DNA of 64,000 nucleotides from Verrucomicrobiaceae bacterium (lineage in GTDB: Bacteria; Verrucomicrobiota; Verrucomicrobiia; Verrucomicrobiales; Verrucomicrobiaceae), in NCBI GenBank assembly GCA_021151605.1, contig JAGKWZ010000002.1:1-64000 (forward strand), written 5' to 3'. This document shows positions 9,170-17,958 of this stretch, in pieces. The number at the start of each line of letters is the position of its first letter. Position 1 is the first letter of the stretch. The translations under genes were made by a program, and so were the position numbers. The notes under the pieces are model-generated. The model did not search any database, was not told the DNA's origin, and was given only the letters and a program-made list of their open reading frames with translations.

Positions 9170-9267
9170 ATCACGCTGGCATCAAAAACCCCATTCTACC
9201 CTTCTCGTGCTCTCCGGTCGCCACGCAAATAAAAGGCCAGTTGACGCGGGACGGTCTTTCATGAGGC

Positions 9268-10518
9268 CTATTCCATATTGTTCACTCGGTTCATGGATGC
9301 GGCGAAGCACTCATGCACATAGGCCATGGCCTTTTTCACCTTGGCCTGTGCGGCGGGATAATCGGCGTCGATGACGAAAAGGGTCTCCGCCATCTTCTCG
9401 ACAGGCGTTTCGTCCATTTCAAGTAGCCATTCTGGCAGACCGATGTCTTTGAACATCCAACACTTCGGCGAATGAAATTCGGAGTAGGTGTGGATGATCG
9501 GTGTGCCGTTCGCGAGGGCAATGATGGGCGAATGCGGCTCGTGGCAGACGACGGTGTGCGCACGGGCGAAAATCGAGGCGGCCTCGTCGGCATTCCAGAA
9601 GTACTCGAGATTCACGATATGCTTCTGGACCTCCGGCGGCAGTGGATCGTGGATGAGGCGCTTGTTGTGGCCCATCTCTTTGATGGTTTCTGGCGCAATG
9701 AGAACTTTGTGGCCGGTCTTTTTGACCCAAAGCGTGACGAGTTCCCGGAACTTCGCCGCGCGGCGTTCGTCATCGGCGATCTGCTTCGGCGTGGGATGCA
9801 GGGGGTTGAGCTTCTCCGGCCGAGGATCGTCAACACCGGGGTATTTTGGCGTGTTGGTGCGGATCATCACAGTGATGAATTTCTTCTCCTCCAAACCGAG
9901 CTTCGTCATTGTTGCGAGCGCTCGCTCGTCATCACGTACGTCGATGCCGAAGCAGCCATCCGGGCCGAATGCCGCTTTCACTCCGGCGCCTTGCAAGATG
10001 CTCAGCGTTTTGGTTTCACGCGTGTAAATGAAAGCGGCGGCGTTCAGCAGATCAATGCGCTCCGCCGCGCCATCGCCCTGCACCATCGTGGGGAAGAAGG
10101 ACTGGCCAAACAGACCGTAATGCCGGACGTGCTGGCGGCAGAACTTCATGTAGCTGAGGTCCTGGCCCATGCCGGAATTGCGGATGAAGAGATCGCAGCT
10201 TTTGACAGCCTCTTGGAGCTTGAGGTCCTTCTCGCCTTTGCCATCGAGCTTGCCTTGCAGGAACTCGACCTTTGGAAAGCGGCGTTGGAGCATCGCGAGG
10301 ATGCGTTCGTCTAACTTCATCGCCCACACGATCACTTTTACGTCCGGCAGGTGCTGCTCCAGGACGCGTAGCGTGCCAGGTGTGTGGCCGATGTCGCCGA
10401 TGTTGATCGTGTCCCACGCAGATTGCAGCAGGATGGTCTTTGGTTTGCCATCTGCAGCAAAAACAGAGCCGCCAAACGCGGCGGTGAAGGCGGAGATAAA
10501 GTGGCGGCGCGTGGGCAT
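9268..10518 (-). CDS. Polysaccharide pyruvyl transferase family protein with Tat-like signal
   Basis: 416 aa. The start MPTRRHFISAFTAAFGGSVF looks like a twin-arginine signal. The rest matches the polysaccharide pyruvyl transferase family (PF04230, CsaB/WcaK type): an N-terminal Rossmann-like half with WDTINIGDIGHTPG, FIRNSGMGQDLS and FGQSFFP, then a second half with KFITVMIRTNTP, NLEYFWNADEAASIFARAHT and a conserved SPIIALANGTPIIH. Family members transfer pyruvate from PEP to sugars in the cytoplasm, so an export signal is odd; it may belong to an extracytoplasmic subfamily with another activity. A LmbE-type deacetylase lies 62 bases upstream on the same strand, which suggests joint action on a glycan. 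The relic-filled region follows downstream. Confidence 0.8.
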   Translation of the reverse strand: MPTRRHFISAFTAAFGGSVFAADGKPKTILLQSAWDTINIGDIGHTPGTLRVLEQHLPDVKVIVWAMKLDERILAMLQRRFPKVEFLQGKLDGKGEKDLKLQEAVKSCDLFIRNSGMGQDLSYMKFCRQHVRHYGLFGQSFFPTMVQGDGAAERIDLLNAAAFIYTRETKTLSILQGAGVKAAFGPDGCFGIDVRDDERALATMTKLGLEEKKFITVMIRTNTPKYPGVDDPRPEKLNPLHPTPKQIADDERRAAKFRELVTLWVKKTGHKVLIAPETIKEMGHNKRLIHDPLPPEVQKHIVNLEYFWNADEAASIFARAHTVVCHEPHSPIIALANGTPIIHTYSEFHSPKCWMFKDIGLPEWLLEMDETPVEKMAETLFVIDADYPAAQAKVKKAMAYVHECFAASMNRVNNME

Positions 10519-10580
10519 GATATGTGGGTGAGAACTTCAGAGGTGTCTCGAAGGAAGGTTTGGACGCGTTTCTTTGACTG

Positions 10581-11267
10581 TCAGGTCAGCTCACGCGTGA
10601 CGGGGCGCACCGCTCGGACCGCTTCAGAGTATTTCACACCGCTGGCTAGGCCGCGATAGCGCGCGAGGACGGTCTTGGTTTCCACAGCGGCGTCCTTTTG
10701 TGGATCAAAGGGGCCATTGCGCACGAAGGCCATGAGACCACCGAGCCAGTCGACGACGGCGGGCCATTCGTCGCTGACATCGAAGTAGGTGTCGGGTGTG
10801 AAGTCGATGGTGTGGCCGGGGCCGTTGTCATACCAATAGACTTCGCTGGGGCCACGGACCTGATCTTTGCCAAGAAGGCGAGCGGGCTGATACAAGGCTG
10901 CATGGCATATGGCACTGGCGGCTTCATGATCGGGATGGCGGTCACGGGGCCAGAGCATGAAAGCGATGTCTGGCTGCACTTCGGCAATGACTTGAGCGAC
11001 GGCACGCTTGGCGTCCATCGTGGCCTCAAAGCTCATGGAAGCAAAATTGAGGAAGCGCATTTCGATCCCGCGCTCCCGCGCCATTTCGATGGTCTGTTGC
11101 CGCAGGGCTTCTTCACGACCCTTTACGGGCGGCCAGTTCGAGTAATCGCCGATCAGACTGAGGATCACGACGCGGTGATGCTGCTTCACGGCTTTCAAAA
11201 GTGTGCCTGGAAGGCCGAACGGGCAGTCATCATAATGAGCGCCAAGGGCGAGGATGGTTTTGGGCAT
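10581..11267 (-). CDS. LmbE/PIG-L family de-N-acetylase
   Basis: 228 aa, no signal peptide. It has the zinc-binding motifs of the LmbE/PIG-L fold: AHYDD at residues 10-14 (normally AHPDD; the Pro is replaced by Tyr) and RHPDH at 110-114, with His11, Asp14 and His114 as expected ligands. Family members remove acetyl groups from GlcNAc-containing small molecules or lipids (MshB, BshB, PIG-L). Length is normal. It precedes the pyruvyl transferase-like gene in the same direction with a 62-base gap and follows the OmpA-domain gene, so a three-gene minus-strand unit is possible. The substrate cannot be deduced. Confidence 0.88.
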   Translation of the reverse strand: MPKTILALGAHYDDCPFGLPGTLLKAVKQHHRVVILSLIGDYSNWPPVKGREEALRQQTIEMARERGIEMRFLNFASMSFEATMDAKRAVAQVIAEVQPDIAFMLWPRDRHPDHEAASAICHAALYQPARLLGKDQVRGPSEVYWYDNGPGHTIDFTPDTYFDVSDEWPAVVDWLGGLMAFVRNGPFDPQKDAAVETKTVLARYRGLASGVKYSEAVRAVRPVTRELT

Positions 11268-11317
11268 GGCTGGAATACGAAACCAGGTGATCAGACCTTC
11301 CTCACGGTGACAAGCGC

Positions 11318-12412
11318 TCAGTTCTTCGCCCGCACCTTGATCTCCACACGACGGTTCATTCCTTGTTCTTCAACGGTGCCGCTGGTGCTGACGATGGGTT
11401 TGCTTTTGCCCATGCCGGCGGCCTGGATGCGGTCGGTGCCGAGGCGGAGAGACTGCCGTAGCCACTCGACGACGGCATTTGCACGACGAAGGGAGAGATC
11501 GAGATTGAAGTCTTCACCGCCGAAGCTGTCGGTGTGGCCCTCGACGATGAAGAGGCTATTGGGGTTCTTTTGAATGAGGAAGCCGAGTTTCATGAGGCTG
11601 AGTCGTGCCCCTTCGGCGAGCTGATCGCTGCCATACTCGAAGAGCAAATCTGTGGGCATGAGGATGGGGGCTGTGCTGCCACCAAGACGGCCGCCTCCCC
11701 CGAGCAAATCATCGAGATTGCTGAAGCCCTTCACGCGAGTCGCGGCGGCATCGCCTGCGCCCTGGCCCTGCTTTTTGACCTCCCCGATGAGGTCGGCATC
11801 CATCGCCTGTCCGTCTTTCGGCTCAAGAGCCCCTGCATCGAGCAGCATCTGTTTTTCTGAGACGGGCTTGGAGAGGATGTCACGGCGTACGCTGGCCATA
11901 GCGCTGGCGAGATCTGGAGCTGCCATGGCGGCCTGAGGGGCTAGAAGCGCGGCCATGTCATTCATCCGGCTGCCGCCAGGTGTGCGACCATCGCCCGGAT
12001 CAGTCTCTCGGAGGAAATTGGTCACTTCCTTCACATTGGGCGTGAGATCAATCTCCTGATTTTCAGGAATCATTTGGGCTTTGTCGAAGTCGTCGAGATT
12101 GGCTTCAAAGGCCTTAATGTCCGGCTGCGTTCCTGGCGCGATCATTTCCGGGATTTCCTGGATGGCCTTTTGTTCCTGAAGAAGACGAGGGTCGATCTTG
12201 ATGCGGTCGGGTATCTTTTTTTCCGGGACAACTCGGGCGGTGCTGCCGAAAACAGTGCTTATCTTGTCGAAGCTTACATAGAGCAGTCCGTGAAAACCAA
12301 AGGATAGAATCACGGCGAACATTACCCACCATTTTAGACTCCAGTCGTCACGAGCGCGGAATGAGGCACGTGGAGTGCTGCTCCAGCCGGTGGATGAGGT
12401 GATCTGTGACAT
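11318..12412 (-). CDS. OmpA-domain cell envelope protein with N-terminal membrane anchor
   Basis: 364 aa from the ATG at 12412 (an upstream in-frame ATG at 12448 would add 12 residues; neither has a clear ribosome-binding site). A single membrane segment (WVMFAVILSFGFHGLLYV) lies near residues 30-50, followed by a long low-complexity, Ala/Asp-rich linker (60-250). The C-terminal 110 residues form an OmpA peptidoglycan-binding domain: LLFEYGSDQLAEGARLSLMK, FIVEGHTDSFGGEDFN, LSLRRANAVVEWL and MNRRVEIKV. The architecture resembles inner-membrane anchored MotB/PomB- or TolR-like proteins more than outer-membrane OmpA. It is divergent from gnd. Likely role: linking the inner membrane to the cell wall. 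Confidence 0.85.
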   Translation of the reverse strand: MSQITSSTGWSSTPRASFRARDDWSLKWWVMFAVILSFGFHGLLYVSFDKISTVFGSTARVVPEKKIPDRIKIDPRLLQEQKAIQEIPEMIAPGTQPDIKAFEANLDDFDKAQMIPENQEIDLTPNVKEVTNFLRETDPGDGRTPGGSRMNDMAALLAPQAAMAAPDLASAMASVRRDILSKPVSEKQMLLDAGALEPKDGQAMDADLIGEVKKQGQGAGDAAATRVKGFSNLDDLLGGGGRLGGSTAPILMPTDLLFEYGSDQLAEGARLSLMKLGFLIQKNPNSLFIVEGHTDSFGGEDFNLDLSLRRANAVVEWLRQSLRLGTDRIQAAGMGKSKPIVSTSGTVEEQGMNRRVEIKVRAKN

Positions 12413-12574
12413 CTGAGGAAAGGGTTGGACAGAAACATAGCACGCCATGAGCTGTAAACATCTTCCATTCGGGCAAAACTGACATATCAGGGTGATCAGC
12501 GGGTTTCATGGCGTCCATGAGGAAAATCCCCTTTGCCAAGCCGGAGGTGGCGGGTATGGACTCGGCCCCTAAAT

Positions 12575-14017
12575 ATGAGCAAAAAAAGTGACTTCGGATT
12601 GATCGGCCTCGCTGTGATGGGCCAAAACCTCGTTCTCAACGTGGAGAGCCGCGGCTTCCAGGTGAGCGTCTATAACCGCACAACCAGCGTGACGGATGAA
12701 TTCATCGCCAAACACCCCGGCAAAGCCCTCGTCGGTGCCCACACCCTGGAAGAATTCGTCCAGAGCCTGGCCACCCCGCGCAAAATCCACATCATGGTGA
12801 AGTCCACCGCCGTGAAGGACACCGACCGCGATGCCGTGGACGCCGTCATCGAGCAACTCATCCCGCTTTTGGACAAGGACGACATCGTCATCGACGGCGG
12901 CAACAGCTTCTACCAGACCACCGAGCGTCGCGACGCCTACCTCGCCGAAAAAGGCCTCCGCTTCATCGGCGCTGGCGTCTCCGGCGGTGAAGAAGGTGCC
13001 CGCAAAGGCCCCTCCATCATGCCCGGCGGCCCGGCTTCCACTTGGGAAGTGATGAAGCCCATCTTTGAATCCATCGCCGCGAAGGTCGATGGCGAGCCCT
13101 GCGTCATCCACATCGGTCCCGGCGGTGCCGGTCACTACGTGAAGATGATCCACAACGGCATCGAATACGGCGACATGCAGCTCATCTGCGAAGCCTACAA
13201 CATCTTCAAGCACGCCGGCTTCACCACCGACGAGATGGCCGCCATCTTCAACGAGTGGAACGAGGGCGACCTCCTCAGCTACCTCATCCAGATCTCCGGC
13301 AAGGCTTTGGAGCAAAAAGACCCCGAAACCGGCAAGCCCGTCGTCGAACTCATCGTCGATAAAGCCGGCCAGAAAGGCACCGGCCAGTGGACCCTGCTCA
13401 ACGCCGCCGAAAACGCCGTCGTCATCAGCACCATCAACGCCGCCGTCGAGGCCCGCATCCTCTCCAGCCAGAAGAAGCAGCGCGTCGCCGCCAGCACCCA
13501 GCTCACCGGCCCGACCGTCAACATCACCACCGACAAGAAGGAACTCGTCAAGAAGGTCCACGACGCCCTCTACGCCTCCAAGATCATCAGCTACGCCCAG
13601 GGTCTCGACCTCATCCAGACCATGGGGGCCAAGAAAGACTGGAAGCTCGACCTCGGTCGCATCGCCGCCATCTGGCGCGGCGGTTGCATCATCCGTGCCC
13701 GCTTCCTCAACCGCATCACCGACGCCTACCGCACCAACGCCAATCTGGCCAACCTTATGCTCGATCCGTTCTTTAAAGACGTGCTCAGCAAGACCCAGCA
13801 AAACTGGCGTGAAGTCGTCAGCATCGCCACCCTCAACGGCATCCCGGTTCCAGCCTTCAGCGCCTCCCTCGGCTACTACGACAGCTACCGCGCCGCCCGC
13901 CTCCCCGCCAACCTTCTCCAGGCTCAACGCGACTTCTTCGGTGCCCACACCTACGAACGCACCGACAAGCCCGAAGGCCAGATGTTCCATACGGAGTGGC
14001 CTGAGGTCATTGGCTAA
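12575..14017 (+). CDS. gnd: 6-phosphogluconate dehydrogenase, decarboxylating
   Basis: 480 aa, full length for the long (GndA) type. Converts 6-phosphogluconate to ribulose 5-phosphate with NADP+ in the oxidative pentose phosphate pathway. The N-terminus carries the dinucleotide-binding GLAVMGQNLVLN; the substrate/catalytic regions are DGGNSFY, GAGVSGGEEGARKGPSIMPG (with the signature Ser-Gly-Gly) and KMIHNGIEYGDMQLI (catalytic Lys and Asn). C-terminal helices include RFLNRI and a GAHTYER motif. The start at ATG 12575 gives MSKKSDFGLIGL; upstream sequence is not conserved. A strong stem-loop terminator follows at 14050. Codon use is strongly C-biased in the wobble position, as expected for a highly expressed gene. 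Confidence 0.97.
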   Translation: MSKKSDFGLIGLAVMGQNLVLNVESRGFQVSVYNRTTSVTDEFIAKHPGKALVGAHTLEEFVQSLATPRKIHIMVKSTAVKDTDRDAVDAVIEQLIPLLDKDDIVIDGGNSFYQTTERRDAYLAEKGLRFIGAGVSGGEEGARKGPSIMPGGPASTWEVMKPIFESIAAKVDGEPCVIHIGPGGAGHYVKMIHNGIEYGDMQLICEAYNIFKHAGFTTDEMAAIFNEWNEGDLLSYLIQISGKALEQKDPETGKPVVELIVDKAGQKGTGQWTLLNAAENAVVISTINAAVEARILSSQKKQRVAASTQLTGPTVNITTDKKELVKKVHDALYASKIISYAQGLDLIQTMGAKKDWKLDLGRIAAIWRGGCIIRARFLNRITDAYRTNANLANLMLDPFFKDVLSKTQQNWREVVSIATLNGIPVPAFSASLGYYDSYRAARLPANLLQAQRDFFGAHTYERTDKPEGQMFHTEWPEVIG

Positions 14018-14049
14018 ACGCGCTAATCTCTACTGCAAATATATTTAAG

Positions 14050-14081
14050 GGTTCGATGCCTCTATTGGCATCGAACCTTTT
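14050..14081 (+). terminator. Rho-independent terminator of gnd
   Basis: A perfect 11-bp stem (14050-14060 with 14067-14077), loop TCTATT, followed by TTTT. It lies 33 bases after the gnd stop codon. Confidence 0.9.
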
Positions 14082-14377
14082 GCGTTTGGAAAACTTTGAA
14101 GTGTCTACCAAACGAAGGATTATCTGGTCACTAGATTCGCCTGCACTGATCCACTCAGAAAGATGAGCCTGTTCGGGAATTTACAGTCAAAACTTGTTTT
14201 TCTTTCAAAGAATAAACAGAGCTTTGTATAAAGAAGCGTGGTCAATAAAGAGTTCCACCACTCGATTCTTCCAACGTTAGTGAGATGTGACGCGAACATC
14301 GAAAACTCAGATAGTTTATGCATATACGGCATAAAGTATTTTTAATCTCCTTGGGGTAACCTAAAAAGTGAGTTGAA
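14082..14377. other. AT-rich spacer at the start of the island
   Basis: No gene, RNA or clear repeat is visible here. Base composition changes abruptly from the GC-rich gnd gene to AT-rich sequence, which continues with interruptions to about 21.4 kb. The short open frames present have no coding character. Confidence 0.5.
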
Positions 14378-14407
14378 TTGACAGGAGCGCTCACTCTTTG
14401 ATTAAAT
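14378..14407 (+). promoter_or_regulatory. Candidate sigma-70 type promoter
   Basis: TTGACA (14378-14383) and TTAAAT (14402-14407) are separated by 18 bases. The expected transcript start (about 14414) falls at the ATG of the HEAGH gene (14415), so the mRNA would be leaderless if this is the real promoter. Confidence 0.4.
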
Positions 14408-14414
14408 ACCAATT

Positions 14415-14897
14415 ATGAGAGCCTGTATCCCTTTTTTTGCGACGTGCTTCGCGGTATCGATGAATATCTTAAGTCATGCTGCAGAAGAAGATGCAGGAAA
14501 GGCGTTAGAGTTTAACCTTTCCAATTTGGAGGCACCTGTGGGCACCCTTGAGTTTGCTTCCATGCACGAAGCTGGGCACGTGATCGCAGCTAAAAGCGTT
14601 GGTTTCACAGTCAGTGGGGCGACTGTATTCCAGCTCTCAAAGCCAGGTGTTGGACTTTTCTGGAAAGGAACAACTAGAATAAAGGGAAGAGGACGTGGAA
14701 TGGCCGTAACTAAACTCGGAGGAAATTTTGCAGGGTTCTTTTTGGATCCCTATAATCGCTTTCAGATTCCTAGCTTTTTAGATATCGTCGGAAGTCGAAG
14801 CGCGATCAGCAGAACAGACTCTATCACCGACTTTGACTTAGGCGGTGAAAGTTTAACAGAAGCTCAGTATCGTGCGTATAGGGCGCTAACAAGGTAA
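14415..14897 (+). CDS. Small secreted HEAGH (M41-like) putative metalloprotein
   Basis: 160 aa with a signal peptide (residues 1-22, ending SHA). The only recognisable motif is MHEAGHVIAAKSVGFTV near residues 50-66, the zinc-binding HExxH helix in the form used by FtsH-type (M41) peptidases, where HEAGHA is standard. An acidic stretch, DSITDFDLGGESLTEAQYRA, near the C-terminus could supply a third ligand, as Asp does in M41. There is no AAA domain and no membrane segment, so it is not FtsH. Codon use and composition are AT-rich, like the island around it. It could be a degraded peptidase or a free-standing periplasmic protease; activity is unproven. It sits alone, with the exopolysaccharide genes convergent downstream. 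Confidence 0.65.
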   Translation: MRACIPFFATCFAVSMNILSHAAEEDAGKALEFNLSNLEAPVGTLEFASMHEAGHVIAAKSVGFTVSGATVFQLSKPGVGLFWKGTTRIKGRGRGMAVTKLGGNFAGFFLDPYNRFQIPSFLDIVGSRSAISRTDSITDFDLGGESLTEAQYRAYRALTR

Positions 14898-15091
14898 CTC
14901 AGCAATGTTAAATAGAGTGTACAATTTGTTGAGGACAAAAAAATCATACCCCTAGCAATTAAAGAAGCGCATTAAGAAAATATAACGCAACAGATTTTCA
15001 CAAAAAGACTGTATCTAGCAGAGGCTAGCTTGTGTAATCTTAAAACACGAGTTCGTTGACCAAACACTCCAAAATGGCTTCGAATGTACTA

Positions 15092-15658
15092 CTACTCGGG
15101 GACAATAATTTGGTCGTCTGGCTGAACTTGGATGTCTACGGAGGGGTCACCTGCGTTATTTGATAAATTATGAACACTGGGGGCTTTCCCGGAACGAATA
15201 AGTTTGACCTTTTTCATATTTCCAAAAGGCGTTGGCCCACCCGCTGTCATAATTGCCTGCGAGATTGTCATTCCCTGACGATATGCAACGGAACCTGGTT
15301 TGTTCACCCCCGCGACTACAACACTTCTTTTTGTCGGGTCATTTTCTCCACCGTCAATAGAGACGAGCACGGATGGGCGTGTATAAATTTCCTGATTTAT
15401 ATAAGTTTGCTCGATTGTTTTTTGGAGTGACGAAGGCTTTAAGCCAACTGCACGTACACTACCAATATACAGCAAGGGGATAGTGCCATCATCTGATATC
15501 GTGTAGACATTTCGAATTTGGGCTATCTCATTATCAGGTATTCCGCCAATAGAAATAGTAATACGGTCACCCTTCTTCAATGGTAACTCACCTGTCTGAG
15601 CAAATGATGAACACAAACTTAAAAAGAGGACAAATAAAATTAAGTTAGAGTTGGTCAT
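15092..15658 (-). CDS. Short Wza-like polysaccharide export protein (Poly_export/SLBB)
   Basis: 188 aa with a signal peptide (residues 1-20) but no lipobox Cys. Residues 25-100 match the polysaccharide biosynthesis/export domain (PF02563: KKGDRITISIGGIPDNEIA, YTISDDGTIPLLYIG). Residues 110-185 match an SLBB/ligand-binding block (VVVAGVNKPGSVAYRQGMTI and SQAIMTAGGPTPFG, ending in QVQPDDQIIVPE). E. coli Wza is about twice as long with several SLBB domains and a C-terminal amphipathic helix. This short version, common in PVC bacteria, lacks the helix and may need a partner barrel, possibly the product of 17959-19161. It follows the Wzc-like gene with a 29-base gap, in the same direction. Confidence 0.87.
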   Translation of the reverse strand: MTNSNLILFVLFLSLCSSFAQTGELPLKKGDRITISIGGIPDNEIAQIRNVYTISDDGTIPLLYIGSVRAVGLKPSSLQKTIEQTYINQEIYTRPSVLVSIDGGENDPTKRSVVVAGVNKPGSVAYRQGMTISQAIMTAGGPTPFGNMKKVKLIRSGKAPSVHNLSNNAGDPSVDIQVQPDDQIIVPE

Positions 15659-15687
15659 GATATAATTAAATTCTGATTACGACTAGC

Positions 15688-17883
15688 TCAAAAAATATCA
15701 GCTGGCGGTGGGCTCAAAGACTCTGCAGAACCAATCAGGGCATCATTACTGGATGATTGGCGGAGACGCTTCTTTATTGGCTGCACACTATTAGCTGCAG
15801 GGTGATTGTTTGGTGAGTAATAGGTATAGTAACTCGTATAATACTGATATTGGGAATCGCTCCGGATATCGACATTATTTAAAACCACGCCAATTACCCT
15901 ACCACCTACATTTTCAACAGTTTGCTTAACACGCAAAAGCATGTGGCGTGGTAGTTTTCTGTGCTGGACAACGATAAGTGTTAGATCTGCTTCGTTACAC
16001 AAAACGGATGCGTCGCTAACGCCGAGAATTGGCGGTGAGTCTATAAGAACGAGATCAAAACGACTCTTAACTTCAGAAATCAATTCACTCATGCGCTGGG
16101 AATTAAGTATTCCAGCACTATCGGCTGGAAGTAGTCCGCTAGGAAGAAAGTAAAGGTTCTCAATCGGCGTGCGGACGACTACATCTTCCAAGCGTGAATT
16201 TGTTGTCAGATAATTCGTGAGACCGGTTGAATTATTAACATCAAATAAGCGATGAAGACTAGGTCTTCGCAAGTCAGCATCAATTAATAGCACGCTATAT
16301 CCTCCTTGTGCACATACCGTTGCAAGGTTACACAAGGTCGTGGATTTACCCTCACCGGCTCCGCCACTTGTAACCGTAATGCAATTTGCTTCTGGATTGC
16401 GCCTATTGAATTCAAGGTTGGTGCGCAAAATACGATATGCTTCTGCATCAGGATTAAACCCACTACTACGATGCAGAACAGCTATATTTTTGGGAACGAC
16501 AGCCAGAACAGGAACACCGAGAAACTTTTCAACGTCGTCCAGACTCTTTACGGAAGTATCCATATACTCAAGGAAAAAAGCCAGACCTAAACCAAACATT
16601 AATCCGAGGGCGGCGCCCAAGCTTAAGTTAATTACTACATTAGGTTTTGCTGGGCTTGTTTCCTGTTCTGCTTTTGCATAAATTGTTGCAGGAGTTTTAA
16701 CGAGTTCGAGACCAGCTTTGGCTTCTGAATAAGCTTCCTTGAACCTTACCAAGAGTGATTCAATGTACGTGACCTCATCTTTAGCAATTTTGTATTCGTT
16801 ATATGTGTCTCCTTTATCTAACTGTTCCTTATCAGCTAGTTCACTGTAAGCCTTGAGCGCTTCTCGACGTTTCTTTGCTGCTTCCTGACGATTTTGTAAG
16901 CCTTGAATGTGAGATTTTGTTTCTGTCAAAATTAACTCCCTTGATTTCGCTAACTGACTATCAGCGCCGAGCATGAGTGGGTGTTTCTTTCCAAGACCCT
17001 TTTCGATTAAACCCTCTCTGCTAATTTGCAGTTTTTGATATTCAACGGTCATTCCAGCCAGATTTGGATTATCCAACCTCAGACCAGAGGCTCGAGCTAC
17101 AAGTTCATCAGGCGAAAGTTTCAACAACTGTTCAATTTCTGCGCTCAAAGTCTGCACTTCCAGATCAGCTTGGAGTAATGCTTGTTCACGGGAGATGGAC
17201 ATTGAGTCCTGACTTGTCTGAATTGTTGCGCCTGGAGTTAGTGATGACCCTCCTCCCAATACCCAATCACCAACTATACCGGCTTTCTTTTTGGCCTCCT
17301 GCATTTTAAACCTAGCCTGGTCACGTAGCCGCTCCTGTTCAGTGATTTGTTTCGCAATACGTTCAAGTTCTTCCTGCTTCTGCTTAGAATCTAGATCTGT
17401 CCGTTGCTGCATGTAGCTAGAAGCTATGGCATTTGCAATTTCTGCAGCAGTTTTCGAATCTTGATCAAAGTATTCAATAACGACGAAGTCGGATCTGACA
17501 CTGTATTGAGTGTCTAAGTTATTCATTAACCTAGCCAATGTTGCCTGCCTAGTAGGTAAAGCCCAGCGGGCTTGGAGATCTAACTTATTAACTACGATAT
17601 ATAAAGTCTCTGGTTTCTTGATGGTTTCGAATTCGTTTTTGATCGCAATATCACTGGGCCCCAAAAGTTCGCCCCCGCTACGGTTGAAGACTTCGACTTT
17701 TGTGGGAAGTCGTTCAATTTTCATGTCGACTCGACCTCTGTATTTGCGTGGCATGATATATGTAATCATCGCCGCAGTCGTAAATACGAGGAGGAAGCAC
17801 AGGCATATCAACCCAAATCGATTCCGAACAACTTGCCAGGAATCAATTGTCTGTGAGTGTATTTGGTTATCAACCTCGTTCAT
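15688..17883 (-). CDS. Wzc-like polysaccharide co-polymerase with BY-kinase domain
   Basis: 731 aa. An N-terminal Wzz/chain-length domain has one membrane segment (about 24-47), a long coiled-coil periplasmic region (about 150-400) and a second membrane segment near 430-450 (VVINLSLGAALGLMFGLGLA). The cytoplasmic C-terminus is a bacterial tyrosine kinase: Walker A GGAGEGKST near residue 508, Walker A' VLLIDADLRRPS, Walker B VLIDSPP, and a Tyr-rich tail (SQYQYYTSYYTYYS) near residue 680 for autophosphorylation. It controls chain length and export of capsule or exopolysaccharide together with Wza. It is the first gene of the pair with the Wza-like protein. No glycosyltransferases or Wzx/Wzy are in this window. 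Confidence 0.92.
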   Translation of the reverse strand: MNEVDNQIHSQTIDSWQVVRNRFGLICLCFLLVFTTAAMITYIMPRKYRGRVDMKIERLPTKVEVFNRSGGELLGPSDIAIKNEFETIKKPETLYIVVNKLDLQARWALPTRQATLARLMNNLDTQYSVRSDFVVIEYFDQDSKTAAEIANAIASSYMQQRTDLDSKQKQEELERIAKQITEQERLRDQARFKMQEAKKKAGIVGDWVLGGGSSLTPGATIQTSQDSMSISREQALLQADLEVQTLSAEIEQLLKLSPDELVARASGLRLDNPNLAGMTVEYQKLQISREGLIEKGLGKKHPLMLGADSQLAKSRELILTETKSHIQGLQNRQEAAKKRREALKAYSELADKEQLDKGDTYNEYKIAKDEVTYIESLLVRFKEAYSEAKAGLELVKTPATIYAKAEQETSPAKPNVVINLSLGAALGLMFGLGLAFFLEYMDTSVKSLDDVEKFLGVPVLAVVPKNIAVLHRSSGFNPDAEAYRILRTNLEFNRRNPEANCITVTSGGAGEGKSTTLCNLATVCAQGGYSVLLIDADLRRPSLHRLFDVNNSTGLTNYLTTNSRLEDVVVRTPIENLYFLPSGLLPADSAGILNSQRMSELISEVKSRFDLVLIDSPPILGVSDASVLCNEADLTLIVVQHRKLPRHMLLRVKQTVENVGGRVIGVVLNNVDIRSDSQYQYYTSYYTYYSPNNHPAANSVQPIKKRLRQSSSNDALIGSAESLSPPPADIF

Positions 17884-17958
17884 GGTTGATTGAATCTATT
17901 GAATGGCAGAAAACTTAACCCTGTAATCGCCATCTGATAATATTCGAGCTTCAGATTA

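Noticed and set aside
12569..13990. 473-codon open frame antisense to gnd
   Set aside because: It is the mirror of a strongly codon-biased gene. The product is low-complexity (Gly/Asp/Val rich) and shows no domain, while gnd on the plus strand is unmistakable.
14378..14417. Leaderless mRNA for the HEAGH gene
   Set aside because: Depends on a single imperfect promoter match; recorded only as a candidate promoter.
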